Shown here: positions 5,346 through 14,594 of the stretch, one piece after another
Layout: the number at the start of each line of letters is the position of its first letter
How positions within the stretch are numbered: the stretch's first letter is position 1
Origin: an uncultured Bacteroidota bacterium
GTDB taxonomy: Bacteria > Bacteroidota > Bacteroidia > Chitinophagales > Chitinophagaceae
NCBI GenBank assembly: GCA_903881265.1
Contig: CAIRSV010000160.1
Coordinates: 1-34,709 of the forward strand
DNA: 34,709 nt
Direction: 5' to 3'
Notes under the pieces: model-generated
The model's database searches: none
Told to the model about the DNA's origin: nothing
What the model saw: the letters and a program-made list of their open reading frames with translations, nothing else
Program-made: the position numbers and the translations under genes

Positions 5346-8300
5346 ATGAAAAGACATCTACTCGTGGTTTTCCTCGTCATGCTTTCGTGCACCATACACG
5401 CACAAATAGTGATTAATGAAGGGAGCAATAAAAATAATTCAAGTATTGCGGATGAAGAAGGCGACTATACAGATTGGATTGAATTGTATAACCCATCGGG
5501 TAGTACAATTGATTTGTATAATTATACCTTGACAGATACGAATAGTCAACCTGCTCAATGGGTATTTCCACATCATAATTTATTACCCGGTGCTTTCGAG
5601 ATGATTTACTGCAGTGGTAAAGATTATATGGCATCGGCCCCATTCACGCCGGTGTCAAATTCAGGAACGTTCAGCGCCGCTGCCGGTTGGAATGCACATG
5701 CATTCAGCACACCATTTTATTGGGATGGTGTAAGCAATTTAGTGATTAATGTTTGCAGCTATAGTTCTACAGGCTATACAACCAATTCAATTGTCCGCCA
5801 AAGTGCCACCACCTTTAATTCGAGCATCTTTGCTTATCAGGATGGGAATGCCGGCGCATGTAGTTTTATCAATGGCACGAATGTGATGCAACGTCCGAAT
5901 ATGAAAATTAATGGGTACACCATTGGCACAGGTACTATACAAAATAGCACTACCGGCTATCCTGCTCCTTATGGAAACTGGTATTGGGGCGCGCGTAATC
6001 AATTTTTAATTCTAGCTTCTGAATTAACAGCAGCAGGATTAAGCGCTGGCAATCTCACTAATCTAGCATTTGATGTGGTATCACCCGACCCTGCCGTGTA
6101 TGATTATATCGACATCAGTATGAACCTCACATCGATATCAAATTTCACAACAAAGTTTGCGCCTATGGGTGGTAATAATTTTCATACTAATTTTAAAATT
6201 TCCAATGCAGGCGAAACAATTTCATTGTATAATTCTTCTTCGATGTTGCAAAGCAGCCTGTATGTGAACAATGCTTATATTGATGTCAGTAATGGTTGTT
6301 ACCCAAATGCGTCGGCGAATATGGCCTCTTTTTATCCGCCCACACCCGGAGCCACTAATAACGGTTCAACACCATTAAACGGGAGCGCCATTGCGCCAGC
6401 ATTTTCGGTGAATCCTGGCATCTACAATACCCCATTTTATGTTAGCATTCTAAATCCGAACGGCAGTAATTCAAGTATCCGATATACGTTAGATGGCAAG
6501 GATCCCACACCAAGTTCATTGCTGTATACGGGCAGTCCGATTTATATTTTTCAAAACACACCCATTAAAGCAAGAGCCTTTATCAATGGCGCCGTACCGA
6601 GTACAATTAGTAATGCGACCTATCTTTTTGGCATCAATCACACGACACCGATCTTGTCTGTTATTACGGATAGTGCAAACTTATTCGGACTTTACGGAAA
6701 TTTTGACAACCCAGCTAGTGATTGGATGAAAGCGGCCTATATTGACTATTTTGATTCTACCTCATTCCATAACTTGCTCTTCTCGAGGCATTCAGGTATG
6801 ATACAAGATGGAGGATTAGGCGGTAGCCGATTCGCGCCCCAACGTTCGTTCAGAATTGACATGAATGACCCCGTAGTAGGTGATGGGCCAATTAATTATC
6901 CTGTTATTCCAAACAAACCAACTCGTGCAAAATACAGTAAATTCTATCTGCGCAATGGTAGTAATCAATATCTGCGTTTACCCTATAAAGATGCTGCACA
7001 GGTGAGAATGATGGCTGAGGAAACGAATAACTATTATTCGGCATGGCGTCCGGTATCCGTCTATATCAATGGGCAATATTGGGGTCTGTATGAATTGCGT
7101 GAAAAATTTGATACTGATTTTTTCAACTTTCAAGACAACGCTACGTCCAATACGGTCGACATCTTATCGCAAAGCGCTTACTATCAAAGTACCTTACGAT
7201 CTGTTACCGGCAATCCGGTAGATACATTTTATGCAGCCTACAATGCCTTCAATGCGCTCAATGCCAACAGCGCGTTGTATTGGGATAGTGCCGATCATTA
7301 TTTTGATATGCAGTATTATACTGATTATATCATCGGTGAATCTTGGATGGGCAATACTGATTGGCCTAACAACAATATTAAAATTTATCGTTCCGACAAA
7401 ACTAACGATCGATATCGTTTTTGTATCATCGATCAAGAGCTTGCCTTGCATCCGAACGCGTGGACAACATGCACCTTTGACCATATCGAGTTTATGCTAG
7501 GGCAAAGTACAAACAATCCTTATATCAATGTATGGTTGAAAAGTATGCAAAACCAACGATTTCATGCTTATTTCATCAACCGCTTTGCCGATCTGATGAA
7601 TACAAGTTATGATACATCAAGACTTCGACGCATCAATAAATTTATGTTTGACCAAACCGTGATGGAAATGCCTAAAGAGTATGCACGTTGGGGTAATGCA
7701 GGCAATATTCCAGGCCAGATGAATGACTTTTATACAAATTATCTGACCTTAGACAGTGAACTAGTTTGCAGAACAGAACAAGTAAGAAATCACATTCAGA
7801 ACAATTTTAATTTGCCACAACAAATCGATTTAACATTGGATGTGTTCCCAGCCGGTGCAGGTAAAATTCATATCAGCACTATCACACCGAATACATATCC
7901 ATGGCATGGTGTCTATTTTGATGGGCTGCCTGTAAAAATTGAAGCTGTCGCTAATTCGGGCTACACCTTCCAAAATTGGGGTTCGAATGGACAAATTACA
8001 ACGATCTTAAATCCGGTATTTGATGATACGCTGCAGTCGAATGGCTTGTTTAAAGCCTATTTTCAACAAATAACCACTTTCATTCCAAGCATAAACGATT
8101 ACAAGTCAAATTTCGTATTGTATCCATCTCCGGCGGCTAATGAAGTTACGTTATTATGCGAAAATCAGGCGGTGTTGCGCGATGGTACGTATGAAATTGT
8201 AACAACAACCGGCGTGAAGGTAGCAGAAGGTGATGTAAAAAATGATCAACGAGAAACCACAGTATCCGTTTCGAATCTAGTGCCGGGCGTCTATCTTTTT

Positions 8301-8357
8301 ATCATTCATAATAAAAAAGATAACATGAAATGGAATATCAAATTCACTAAGCTATAA
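5346..8357 (+). CDS. Secreted CotH-family protein with lamin-tail and T9SS type A domains
   Basis: The 1003-residue protein has a signal peptide ending ...TIHAQ (residue 20). A lamin-tail-like domain follows (about 21-340; INEGSNKNN, DYTDWIELYNPSG, IDLYNYTLTD), then a chitobiase C-terminal-like segment (about 350-428; IRYTLDGKDPTPSSLLY). The CotH domain covers about 480-790, with RSFRIDMN, FYLRNGSNQY, YINGQYWGLYELREK and NNNIKIYRS...YRFCIIDQELAL. An InlB/Listeria-repeat-like segment with GYTFQNWGSNG lies near 835-900, and the last ~80 residues are a T9SS type A sorting domain (VLYPSPAANE...LVPGVYLFII). CotH proteins are atypical protein kinases in Bacillus spores; in Bacteroidota they are common in exported proteins joined to lamin-tail domains. 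Whether this one is an active kinase cannot be judged here. It sits between two other T9SS cargo genes on the same strand. Confidence 0.85.
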   Translation: MKRHLLVVFLVMLSCTIHAQIVINEGSNKNNSSIADEEGDYTDWIELYNPSGSTIDLYNYTLTDTNSQPAQWVFPHHNLLPGAFEMIYCSGKDYMASAPFTPVSNSGTFSAAAGWNAHAFSTPFYWDGVSNLVINVCSYSSTGYTTNSIVRQSATTFNSSIFAYQDGNAGACSFINGTNVMQRPNMKINGYTIGTGTIQNSTTGYPAPYGNWYWGARNQFLILASELTAAGLSAGNLTNLAFDVVSPDPAVYDYIDISMNLTSISNFTTKFAPMGGNNFHTNFKISNAGETISLYNSSSMLQSSLYVNNAYIDVSNGCYPNASANMASFYPPTPGATNNGSTPLNGSAIAPAFSVNPGIYNTPFYVSILNPNGSNSSIRYTLDGKDPTPSSLLYTGSPIYIFQNTPIKARAFINGAVPSTISNATYLFGINHTTPILSVITDSANLFGLYGNFDNPASDWMKAAYIDYFDSTSFHNLLFSRHSGMIQDGGLGGSRFAPQRSFRIDMNDPVVGDGPINYPVIPNKPTRAKYSKFYLRNGSNQYLRLPYKDAAQVRMMAEETNNYYSAWRPVSVYINGQYWGLYELREKFDTDFFNFQDNATSNTVDILSQSAYYQSTLRSVTGNPVDTFYAAYNAFNALNANSALYWDSADHYFDMQYYTDYIIGESWMGNTDWPNNNIKIYRSDKTNDRYRFCIIDQELALHPNAWTTCTFDHIEFMLGQSTNNPYINVWLKSMQNQRFHAYFINRFADLMNTSYDTSRLRRINKFMFDQTVMEMPKEYARWGNAGNIPGQMNDFYTNYLTLDSELVCRTEQVRNHIQNNFNLPQQIDLTLDVFPAGAGKIHISTITPNTYPWHGVYFDGLPVKIEAVANSGYTFQNWGSNGQITTILNPVFDDTLQSNGLFKAYFQQITTFIPSINDYKSNFVLYPSPAANEVTLLCENQAVLRDGTYEIVTTTGVKVAEGDVKNDQRETTVSVSNLVPGVYLFIIHNKKDNMKWNIKFTKL

Positions 8358-8637
8358 TAACGGGCGAACTTCTGTAATACCCTGCAAATAAAGACTTCCA
8401 TTGATGTGTCATATGCTGCGCACGTACCATTTATTTTGTGTGCAATGATTCTAGCGCCTGATGAAGAATGCGTATAATGAATGAATGAATACCTATTCTC
8501 GCACGAATAAATCGTTCATGTGCTTCCTGTATTTTATACGAACAAGACCATTGCCCAACAAAACCCGATCGAGGTTTCGTATTGACAAGTTTTTAAAATA
8601 TATTTACAAGGCGATTTATCACTCAATTATATTTACA

Positions 8638-11600
8638 ATGCCCTATTTCTATACTCAACTTGTTCGCAAGTTTGCTTGCCTAGTTTGTTTCACATTCTTG
8701 TCGTATACCTCCTTCTCGCAAGCTGGCTGGACTGCATTAATAACCGTCACTAATTTAGTACAAACCGATGCCAATACGTTCGAGTATGAAGTTTACATTA
8801 CTAATAATGGCCCTGTCAATTATGCCATCGCTGGATATTCATGGGGGATGAACATGACACCGGGTATTGCCAACGGTGGTACCATACAACATACCTATTT
8901 ATGCCGAGATGCTATATTCAACCCACTACCTGCTGTAACAGCGGGATACACAGCCATGACTTCTCATTTGAGAGCCACCACAACCAATGTCGGTGCAGGA
9001 AGTGAAGTGTCGCTCATACCCGGCATGCCTTATAAATTAGGCAGAATGCGTGTTCATACCACTGCTGCCACTTGGGCCTCTAATGCGAATCCTTTTGTAC
9101 CGGTAACGCCAACAACACCAATACAAGTTGTGTTTGCAGCAGGTAAAACTCAATGCATCATTACAGCTGTGCTAGCGCCTGGCATAGCCCCATCCTATTC
9201 GATCAATGGCGTTGCAAATGCAGCATCAGCTACGTCTATTCAAGGACTTACAGCAGTGATGATACCCGACCCGGCTGGCAGCAATCCATTTCTGTTGAAT
9301 TGCAGTACATGCCTCTATGGCACACCAGTTTCGGCTTGCAATAGTTATACCTGGGTAGCTAATGGACAAACCTATACAAACAGCGGCACCTACACGCAAA
9401 CCTTTATGCTTCCAAGTGGATGTGATAGTGTTTCACAAATCAATCTGTCTATTAAACAATCTAGTTCGGCCACCTTTAATCAGACAGGATGCGATACGGT
9501 GATAATGAATGGGATGACGTATACAGCTACCGGTGTGTATTCAACTACATTAACCAATGCAGTTGGTTGCGATAGTGTCATAACGAACAATGCCACAGTC
9601 AAGCATAGTTCTGCCATCAGTATAAGTGCTACAGCTTGTAACAGCTATACGTTCAATGGGCAGACCTACAGCAATAGCGGCGTGTATGTTCAAACATTGT
9701 TGAATGCGGCAGGTTGCGACAGCACCATTACCCTCAATGCGACAATCAATCACAGCAGTGTATCAACCAACAGCCAAACAGCTTGTAATGCATACACTTG
9801 GAACGGACAAACCTATACTAGCAGCGGAACATTTACTCAAACATTAATGAATAGTGTAGGTTGTGATAGCACACTCACGCTTCAACTTATTATACATGCT
9901 AGTTCAACTACAACCTTGAATTACACTGCATGCAACTCGTACGTTTGGAACGGGCAAACCTATACCAATAGCGGCAACTACGCTATCCCGTTCACCAATA
10001 TCTATGGATGTGATAGCACCTCGTTGCTTACTTTGGTTATTCATTTAAGTGCCACGACAAGCACGAGCCACACGGCCTGTAATTCGTATGTATGGAATAC
10101 GCAGACCTATACCACTAGCGGCACATTCACTCATAACTATCTGACTACATTCGGCTGCGATAGTATCGCCACCTTGATACTGACTATCAATCAGACGTCC
10201 ACTTCGACCACCAACCAAACAGCGTGCAACTCGTATACTTGGAACGGGCAATCGTATAATACAAGCGGTACATTCACTCAAACAGTCATCAATAATGCCG
10301 GTTGCGATAGCATACTCACGCTTCAACTTGTGATAGTACCAAGTCCGATTACAACCTTCAATACTACTGCTTGTAACGCCTATGTTTGGAACGGACAAAC
10401 CTATACCAACAGTGGCACCTATACACTCACGAACACAGCTAGCAATGGTTGTGATAGTACGTCGACTCTTAATCTTGTGATTCAATTAAGTGCCACATCA
10501 ACTGTTAGTCATACTGCCTGCAACGCATATCAATGGGCGACACAGACCTATACTAATAGCGGTACATATATTTATAGCTTTGTCAACGCGTTCGGCTGCG
10601 ATAGTATTGCCACCTTGATACTGACTATCAATCAAACGTCCACTTCGACAACCAACCAAACTGCGTGTAACTCGTATACTTGGAACGGACAATCGTATAC
10701 TACAAGCGGCACATTTACTCAAACATTCATCAATTATGCAGGTTGTGATAGCATACTCACACTTCACCTTATCATATATCCTACTTCAACTACAACCTTG
10801 AATCAAACGGCTTGTAACTCGTATGTTTGGAACGGACAAACCTATACTATTAGTGGCAGCCACTCATTGACGTTCACAAATATCTATGGATGTGATAGCA
10901 CTGCCAATCTTAATCTCATCATTCATTTGAGTGCCACGACAAGCACGAGTCATACTGCCTGCAACTCGTATTTTTGGAATGCACAGACCTATACAAACAG
11001 CGGTGCCTATACCCATAGCTATCTTACGATATTCGGATGCGATAGTATTGCGTCTTTGTTGCTGACTATCAATCAGACTTCCTCTTCTACCATAAATCAA
11101 AGTGCGTGTAATTCGTATACTTGGAATGCGCAAACGTATACCAACACAGGAAGCTATGCACAAACCTATCTAAACACAGCAGGTTGCGACAGCGTGGCTT
11201 ATCTCAACCTGATAATAAAATATGCATCTATCGCAACGTTCAATCAAGCTGCCTGTGACAGCTATGTATGGTTCACACAAACCTATACCAATAGCGGAAC
11301 ATATATTCACACCTTAGTAAATGCAGCGGGATGCGACAGTACCATTACACTCAACCTAAGCATCAACCAAAGTAGCAATGCTTCTATTAATCAAAATGCG
11401 TGTGAATCGTATCTATGGAATGGGCAAACGTATACTGTCAGCGGCATACATACCCATACATTTACTAGTATTGCCGGATGCGATAGTGTGGTAACACTCA
11501 ATCTCAGCATTCATTATCAAACCGCATCAACATTGAATTTGACGGCTTGTAATTTTTTAGTGTACAATGGACAAACCTATACAAGTAGCGGAAGCTTTAC

Positions 11601-12540
11601 ACAAATTCTTGTCAATAGTCAGGGTTGTGATAGTGCTGCTACCTTAATCATCACAATCCAATCTAGCAGCAGTCATTCAGTAAGTCAGACTGCTTGTAAC
11701 AGCTATACCCTGAATGGACAAACATATAACAGCAGCGGCACCTACAATCAGCTGTATACGAATGCTGTGGGTTGCGATAGTACGTTAACATTAAACCTTG
11801 TGATTCATCCAGATGAGTACACGTTCGAAAATAAAAGTGACTGTAATTTTGTTACTTGGAACGGACAAGTGTACACAAACAGTGGCACCTATTCGCAGAG
11901 CTACATAGCTTCTACAGGCTGTGATAGTATCGCAACATTAATTGCTACTATCTTCACTAATACCACAAGTAGCATCACCCTATCGGGCTGTACTTCTGTT
12001 TCGTTGAATGGTCAAAACTATACAAGCAGCGGTACGTATGCGCAGCATCTGCTGAATGCGAATGGGTGCGATAGTTCGATTTTACTTTATGTCACAATTG
12101 AACTGAATAGTGCCACAGAACAATACCTGCATTTATGCAAAGGAAAAAGCATCACGATAGGTCAACATACCTATACAACAACGGGTGATTTTATCGACAC
12201 CTTACAAAATAGTTCCGGATGCGACAGTGTTATCACGACACATCTCGAAGTCGAAAATTCGCAGGAAGGCGGTTATTTTATTGCCAATGCCTTTTCACCT
12301 AATAATGATGGTTTGAATGATTGCTTCGGAATCACCTATTGGAAGAATGTCGAGAAATTGCAGTTCATCATCTGCAATCGATGGGGAGAAGTGGTATTTA
12401 AGACAACACAAATATGGGATTGTTGGAACGGCCATTACAAAGGAGCTCCTTCAGAACAAGGCACGTATTATTATTACATCAAAGCTACATTCAGTTGCGG
12501 CGAACAAGTCTATAAAGGTGATCTGACGTTGATTCGGTAG
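8638..12540 (+). CDS. Giant repeat surface protein with T9SS type B (gliding-associated) C-terminal domain
   Basis: The frame is open from 8485, but I place the start at the ATG 8638 because it gives a clean signal peptide (MPYFYTQLVRKFACLVCFTF...FSQA); the upstream 51 residues are basic and unlike an export signal. The 1300-residue protein has an N-terminal domain (about 32-230) starting WTALITVTNLVQTDANTFEY. Twenty tandem ~49-residue units follow, with the pattern Cys-N-x-Y-x-W-NGQ-x-Y, SGT, GCDS, L-x-I. The end is a CHU/gliding-motility-associated type B domain (about 1214-1300; AFSPNNDGLND, IICNRWGEVVF, GTYYYYI). Each unit has two Cys that could form a disulfide, giving a rigid rod, probably a cell-surface adhesin or filament. 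Ligand unknown. The type B domain is fully intact. Confidence 0.85.
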   Translation: MPYFYTQLVRKFACLVCFTFLSYTSFSQAGWTALITVTNLVQTDANTFEYEVYITNNGPVNYAIAGYSWGMNMTPGIANGGTIQHTYLCRDAIFNPLPAVTAGYTAMTSHLRATTTNVGAGSEVSLIPGMPYKLGRMRVHTTAATWASNANPFVPVTPTTPIQVVFAAGKTQCIITAVLAPGIAPSYSINGVANAASATSIQGLTAVMIPDPAGSNPFLLNCSTCLYGTPVSACNSYTWVANGQTYTNSGTYTQTFMLPSGCDSVSQINLSIKQSSSATFNQTGCDTVIMNGMTYTATGVYSTTLTNAVGCDSVITNNATVKHSSAISISATACNSYTFNGQTYSNSGVYVQTLLNAAGCDSTITLNATINHSSVSTNSQTACNAYTWNGQTYTSSGTFTQTLMNSVGCDSTLTLQLIIHASSTTTLNYTACNSYVWNGQTYTNSGNYAIPFTNIYGCDSTSLLTLVIHLSATTSTSHTACNSYVWNTQTYTTSGTFTHNYLTTFGCDSIATLILTINQTSTSTTNQTACNSYTWNGQSYNTSGTFTQTVINNAGCDSILTLQLVIVPSPITTFNTTACNAYVWNGQTYTNSGTYTLTNTASNGCDSTSTLNLVIQLSATSTVSHTACNAYQWATQTYTNSGTYIYSFVNAFGCDSIATLILTINQTSTSTTNQTACNSYTWNGQSYTTSGTFTQTFINYAGCDSILTLHLIIYPTSTTTLNQTACNSYVWNGQTYTISGSHSLTFTNIYGCDSTANLNLIIHLSATTSTSHTACNSYFWNAQTYTNSGAYTHSYLTIFGCDSIASLLLTINQTSSSTINQSACNSYTWNAQTYTNTGSYAQTYLNTAGCDSVAYLNLIIKYASIATFNQAACDSYVWFTQTYTNSGTYIHTLVNAAGCDSTITLNLSINQSSNASINQNACESYLWNGQTYTVSGIHTHTFTSIAGCDSVVTLNLSIHYQTASTLNLTACNFLVYNGQTYTSSGSFTQILVNSQGCDSAATLIITIQSSSSHSVSQTACNSYTLNGQTYNSSGTYNQLYTNAVGCDSTLTLNLVIHPDEYTFENKSDCNFVTWNGQVYTNSGTYSQSYIASTGCDSIATLIATIFTNTTSSITLSGCTSVSLNGQNYTSSGTYAQHLLNANGCDSSILLYVTIELNSATEQYLHLCKGKSITIGQHTYTTTGDFIDTLQNSSGCDSVITTHLEVENSQEGGYFIANAFSPNNDGLNDCFGITYWKNVEKLQFIICNRWGEVVFKTTQIWDCWNGHYKGAPSEQGTYYYYIKATFSCGEQVYKGDLTLIR
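9334..12255 (+). repeat. Twenty tandem ~147-bp coding repeats
   Basis: Units begin at about 9334, 9487 and 9634, then every 147 bp to 11986, with the last near 12133. Apart from the first unit (153 bp) the register is kept exactly, without visible indels. Each unit encodes one ~49-residue Cys-rich module of the surface protein. The end units are the most diverged and the central ones most alike. Confidence 0.9.
9781..11103 (+). repeat. 441-bp higher-order repeat (three copies of a three-unit block)
   Basis: Blocks start at 9781, 10222 and 10663, exactly 441 bp apart, each holding three 147-bp units of distinct type. The unit order recurs: one with TWNGQ(T/S)Y and LTLQL/LTLHL, one with VWNGQTY, then one ending FGCDSIA(T/S)L. 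Matching positions between blocks are more alike than neighbouring units, so the trio was duplicated as a block. Confidence 0.85.
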
Positions 12541-12638
12541 TTGGAAAAATACAGCAGCCCCTTTACTAAATATTACAGGCGAAAAATTAATTTGTTCCCA
12601 CAAAAGCTGACTACTTTTTTATACACCGAACTGCATAG

Positions 12639-13313
12639 CTATTCCATCAAATCAGGTCGACGCTCGGCTGTTCGCTTCAGCGCTTCTTCCTGACGCCATT
12701 CTTCGATCATCTTAAAATGCCCATTCAACAATACCTCAGGCACTTTCAACCCTTTGAATTCGGCTGGTCGCGTATACACAGGCGGCGCCAATAAGCCATC
12801 TTGATGCGAGTCGGTAAGCGCAGACGTTTCATCATTTAATACGCCGGGTATCAGTCGCCCGATACTATCCACCAAAATAGCTGCTGCCAATTCGCCACCA
12901 CTCAACACATAATCGCCGATGGAGATTTCCATCGTCACATACAAATCTCTGATACGTTGATCGATGCCTTTATAATGACCACATATCATCATCACATTTT
13001 CTTTTAGCGAAAGTGTATTGGCCATTTTCTGATGAAATGTTTTTCCATCTGGCGTGAGATAAATAATGTCGTCATACGCTCGCTCAGCTTTTAATTTCTC
13101 AATACAATCCGAAAGCGGTTCACACATAATAACCATACCGGCACCACCACCATATTGCGTATCATCAACCTGCCCATGCTTATTAACGGCAAATTCGCGC
13201 AGCTGATGAAGATGGATATCAAGCAGGCCGCGCTCTTTCGCCCTTTTCATAATAGAATGATTCAAGGGACTTTCGAGCAACTCGGGCAAAACGGTAATAA
13301 TGTCTATACGCAT
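12639..13313 (-). CDS. trmD: tRNA (guanine37-N1)-methyltransferase TrmD
   Basis: The 224-residue protein begins MRIDIITVLPELLESPLNHSI, the typical TrmD N-terminus. It contains VDDTQYGGGAGMVIM, the SAM-binding trefoil-knot segments ICGHYKGIDQRI and GDYVLSGGELAA, and a C-terminal region with DGLLAPPVYTRPAEF and VLLNGHFKMIEEWR. TrmD methylates G37 next to the anticodon of several tRNAs with S-adenosylmethionine and prevents +1 frameshifting. The length is normal. It lies 13 bp after rimM on the same strand, the usual ribosome/tRNA maturation operon seen as rpsP-rimM-trmD-rplS in many bacteria; here neither rpsP nor rplS is adjacent. The ATG fits the family start. Confidence 0.97.
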   Translation of the reverse strand: MRIDIITVLPELLESPLNHSIMKRAKERGLLDIHLHQLREFAVNKHGQVDDTQYGGGAGMVIMCEPLSDCIEKLKAERAYDDIIYLTPDGKTFHQKMANTLSLKENVMMICGHYKGIDQRIRDLYVTMEISIGDYVLSGGELAAAILVDSIGRLIPGVLNDETSALTDSHQDGLLAPPVYTRPAEFKGLKVPEVLLNGHFKMIEEWRQEEALKRTAERRPDLME

Positions 13314-13326
13314 GGGATGATATCTT

Positions 13327-13827
13327 TTACAAATCGAGCAATCCTTCCGGAATGTTCATATGGATGATTTTCTTTTGAGTGTCGGTTGAAATAATCAAAT
13401 CGTGTTGGGAAGGAAGCAGCACTTCTTTTCCTTGATAGTTCACCAAAAACATATTGTTCATTTTTGATTCAATGGCTTCAATAATTTCACCAATTAACTG
13501 ATCGCCTTGTTGAACAGTATAGCCGATGTATTGTTGTAAGTTGATGGTATTCATCGTATCAATCGTATAATTGATAGAAGAATAAACAAACTTGTTTAGA
13601 ATGAGTTTGGCTTCATCACGATTATTAATCTCTTCGAGTTTGCAAATACATTCATCATTCGCAATACTTTTGATTGATTCAATAAAAAAAGGGATAAAGC
13701 TTCCAGGATTCAATTCGATCATAAGACAATCCCACTGACTGAATCGCGTGTTTCGCTTCAACTGATGACTGAAGGTTACTTCCCCTTTCAGCCCGTGTAT
13801 TCCTGTTACCTTCCCGATGAATTGCAT
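13327..13827 (-). CDS. rimM: Ribosome maturation factor RimM
   Basis: The 166-residue protein starts MQFIGKVTGIHGLKGEV, the family's conserved opening. It has an N-terminal beta-barrel domain (1-85) with GLKGEV and a C-terminal PRC-barrel-type domain (about 95-166) with MFLVNYQGKEVLLPSQHD and MNIPEGLLDL. RimM binds S19 and assists 30S head maturation. I chose the ATG at 13825-13827 over an upstream in-frame TTG (13848) because the family starts at this Met. A TACTTTTG box lies only 8 nt before this ATG, so the mRNA would be nearly leaderless. It precedes trmD by 13 bp on the same strand. Confidence 0.93.
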   Translation of the reverse strand: MQFIGKVTGIHGLKGEVTFSHQLKRNTRFSQWDCLMIELNPGSFIPFFIESIKSIANDECICKLEEINNRDEAKLILNKFVYSSINYTIDTMNTINLQQYIGYTVQQGDQLIGEIIEAIESKMNNMFLVNYQGKEVLLPSQHDLIISTDTQKKIIHMNIPEGLLDL

Positions 13828-13834
13828 ATACTCG

Positions 13835-13842
13835 CAAAAGTA
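13835..13842 (-). promoter_or_regulatory. -7 promoter element (TACTTTTG) for rimM-trmD
   Basis: On the minus strand TACTTTTG matches TAnnTTTG exactly and ends 8 nt before the rimM ATG. A transcript starting a few bases downstream would have almost no leader. No clear -33 element was found. Confidence 0.5.
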
Positions 13843-13901
13843 ATACAAGATTGTAGATATGTATGCAGCGTTGCAATGTCTAACCCATATTTTTTGATCA
13901 C

Positions 13902-13926
13902 AAAAAAATCTGCCGCTACCAGCAGA
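13902..13926 (-). terminator. Rho-independent terminator of the lipoprotein gene
   Basis: On the minus strand TCTGCTG pairs with CGGCAGA (one G-U pair) around loop GTAG, followed by seven T. It lies 38 bp after the stop of the lipoprotein gene and ahead of rimM, separating the two transcripts. Confidence 0.75.
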
Positions 13927-13963
13927 AATTTTAGATTGATGTGACGAATAAAATTAGATGCGT

Positions 13964-14509
13964 TTATTTGAATGGTGTCACCTTGATTGAACATTGAATT
14001 GTTGCGATCATCGGCACATCATGTGTGATGTCGGTATTAGTGGTGAATTTTATTTTTGCTTTGTACGAAGACGCTTTCAAGTAAGATGTCACATCGATGT
14101 CGTTCAGTTCAAAATCAATTTGTGTGGGACTTGTGTGAATAGCATCGTCAGTGCCAACTTCTGTCACAGACACACCATCAGCAGAGAGTGAGCAAACAGC
14201 ATTATCCACGATACCAAAGGTATAGGATGGTAATGTCGTGTCGGCAATTTGCAATGAAATAGCATTGATGGTAGCGGATTCAATCTTTGAAATATCAAAA
14301 CCGTTTTGCAAGGCCAAGTCTTTCAAATCGGCCTGAATATCTTTTTCGATTTCAAACGTGCCTGCTACCATTGGTGCAGGAATTACGAATGTGATATCTG
14401 AATAGGTTTTATGAATAGTAATAGACTTAAACCTTGAACAGGAATTAAGCATCAGGAATCCGCTACTAATTATAAAGGCTAGCAAACATGCTACAAGTGT
14501 CCGTTTCAT
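13964..14509 (-). CDS. Putative lipoprotein of unknown function
   Basis: The 181-residue protein begins with a basic start, a hydrophobic core and a lipobox-like LNSC, with Cys24 as the probable lipid anchor. The mature part is mostly beta-strand-like with no recognised catalytic motif. It contains FVIPAPMVAGTFEIEKDIQ and a segment IESATINAISLQI that resembles small Bacteroidota lipoproteins found in Chitinophagaceae-type genomes. It has its own promoter box (14532-14539) and a terminator (13902-13926), so it is probably a single-gene transcript. It is likely attached to the inner leaflet of the outer membrane or to the periplasmic face; function unknown. Confidence 0.75.
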   Translation of the reverse strand: MKRTLVACLLAFIISSGFLMLNSCSRFKSITIHKTYSDITFVIPAPMVAGTFEIEKDIQADLKDLALQNGFDISKIESATINAISLQIADTTLPSYTFGIVDNAVCSLSADGVSVTEVGTDDAIHTSPTQIDFELNDIDVTSYLKASSYKAKIKFTTNTDITHDVPMIATIQCSIKVTPFK

Positions 14510-14531
14510 ATCGTGCTGTTTTATTTGTTTC

Positions 14532-14539
14532 CAAAAGTA
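14532..14539 (-). promoter_or_regulatory. -7 promoter element (TACTTTTG) for the lipoprotein gene
   Basis: TACTTTTG on the minus strand is an exact TAnnTTTG match ending 23 nt before the ATG at 14509. A -33 TTG at the usual distance was not seen. Confidence 0.45.
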
Positions 14540-14594
14540 CTAATTTATTGACGACGCCGCGCGGTTTAACGAACAAAGTCGAAACTCTTTTGCA

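Noticed and set aside
10045..11163. Open frames on the minus strand inside the repeat gene
   Set aside because: They recur with the repeat period and are shadows of the biased codon use of the plus-strand repeat gene.
9334..12255. CRISPR-like or non-coding satellite array
   Set aside because: The 147-bp units are continuous codons in one long frame with conserved Cys and Trp positions and no spacers; they are protein repeats.
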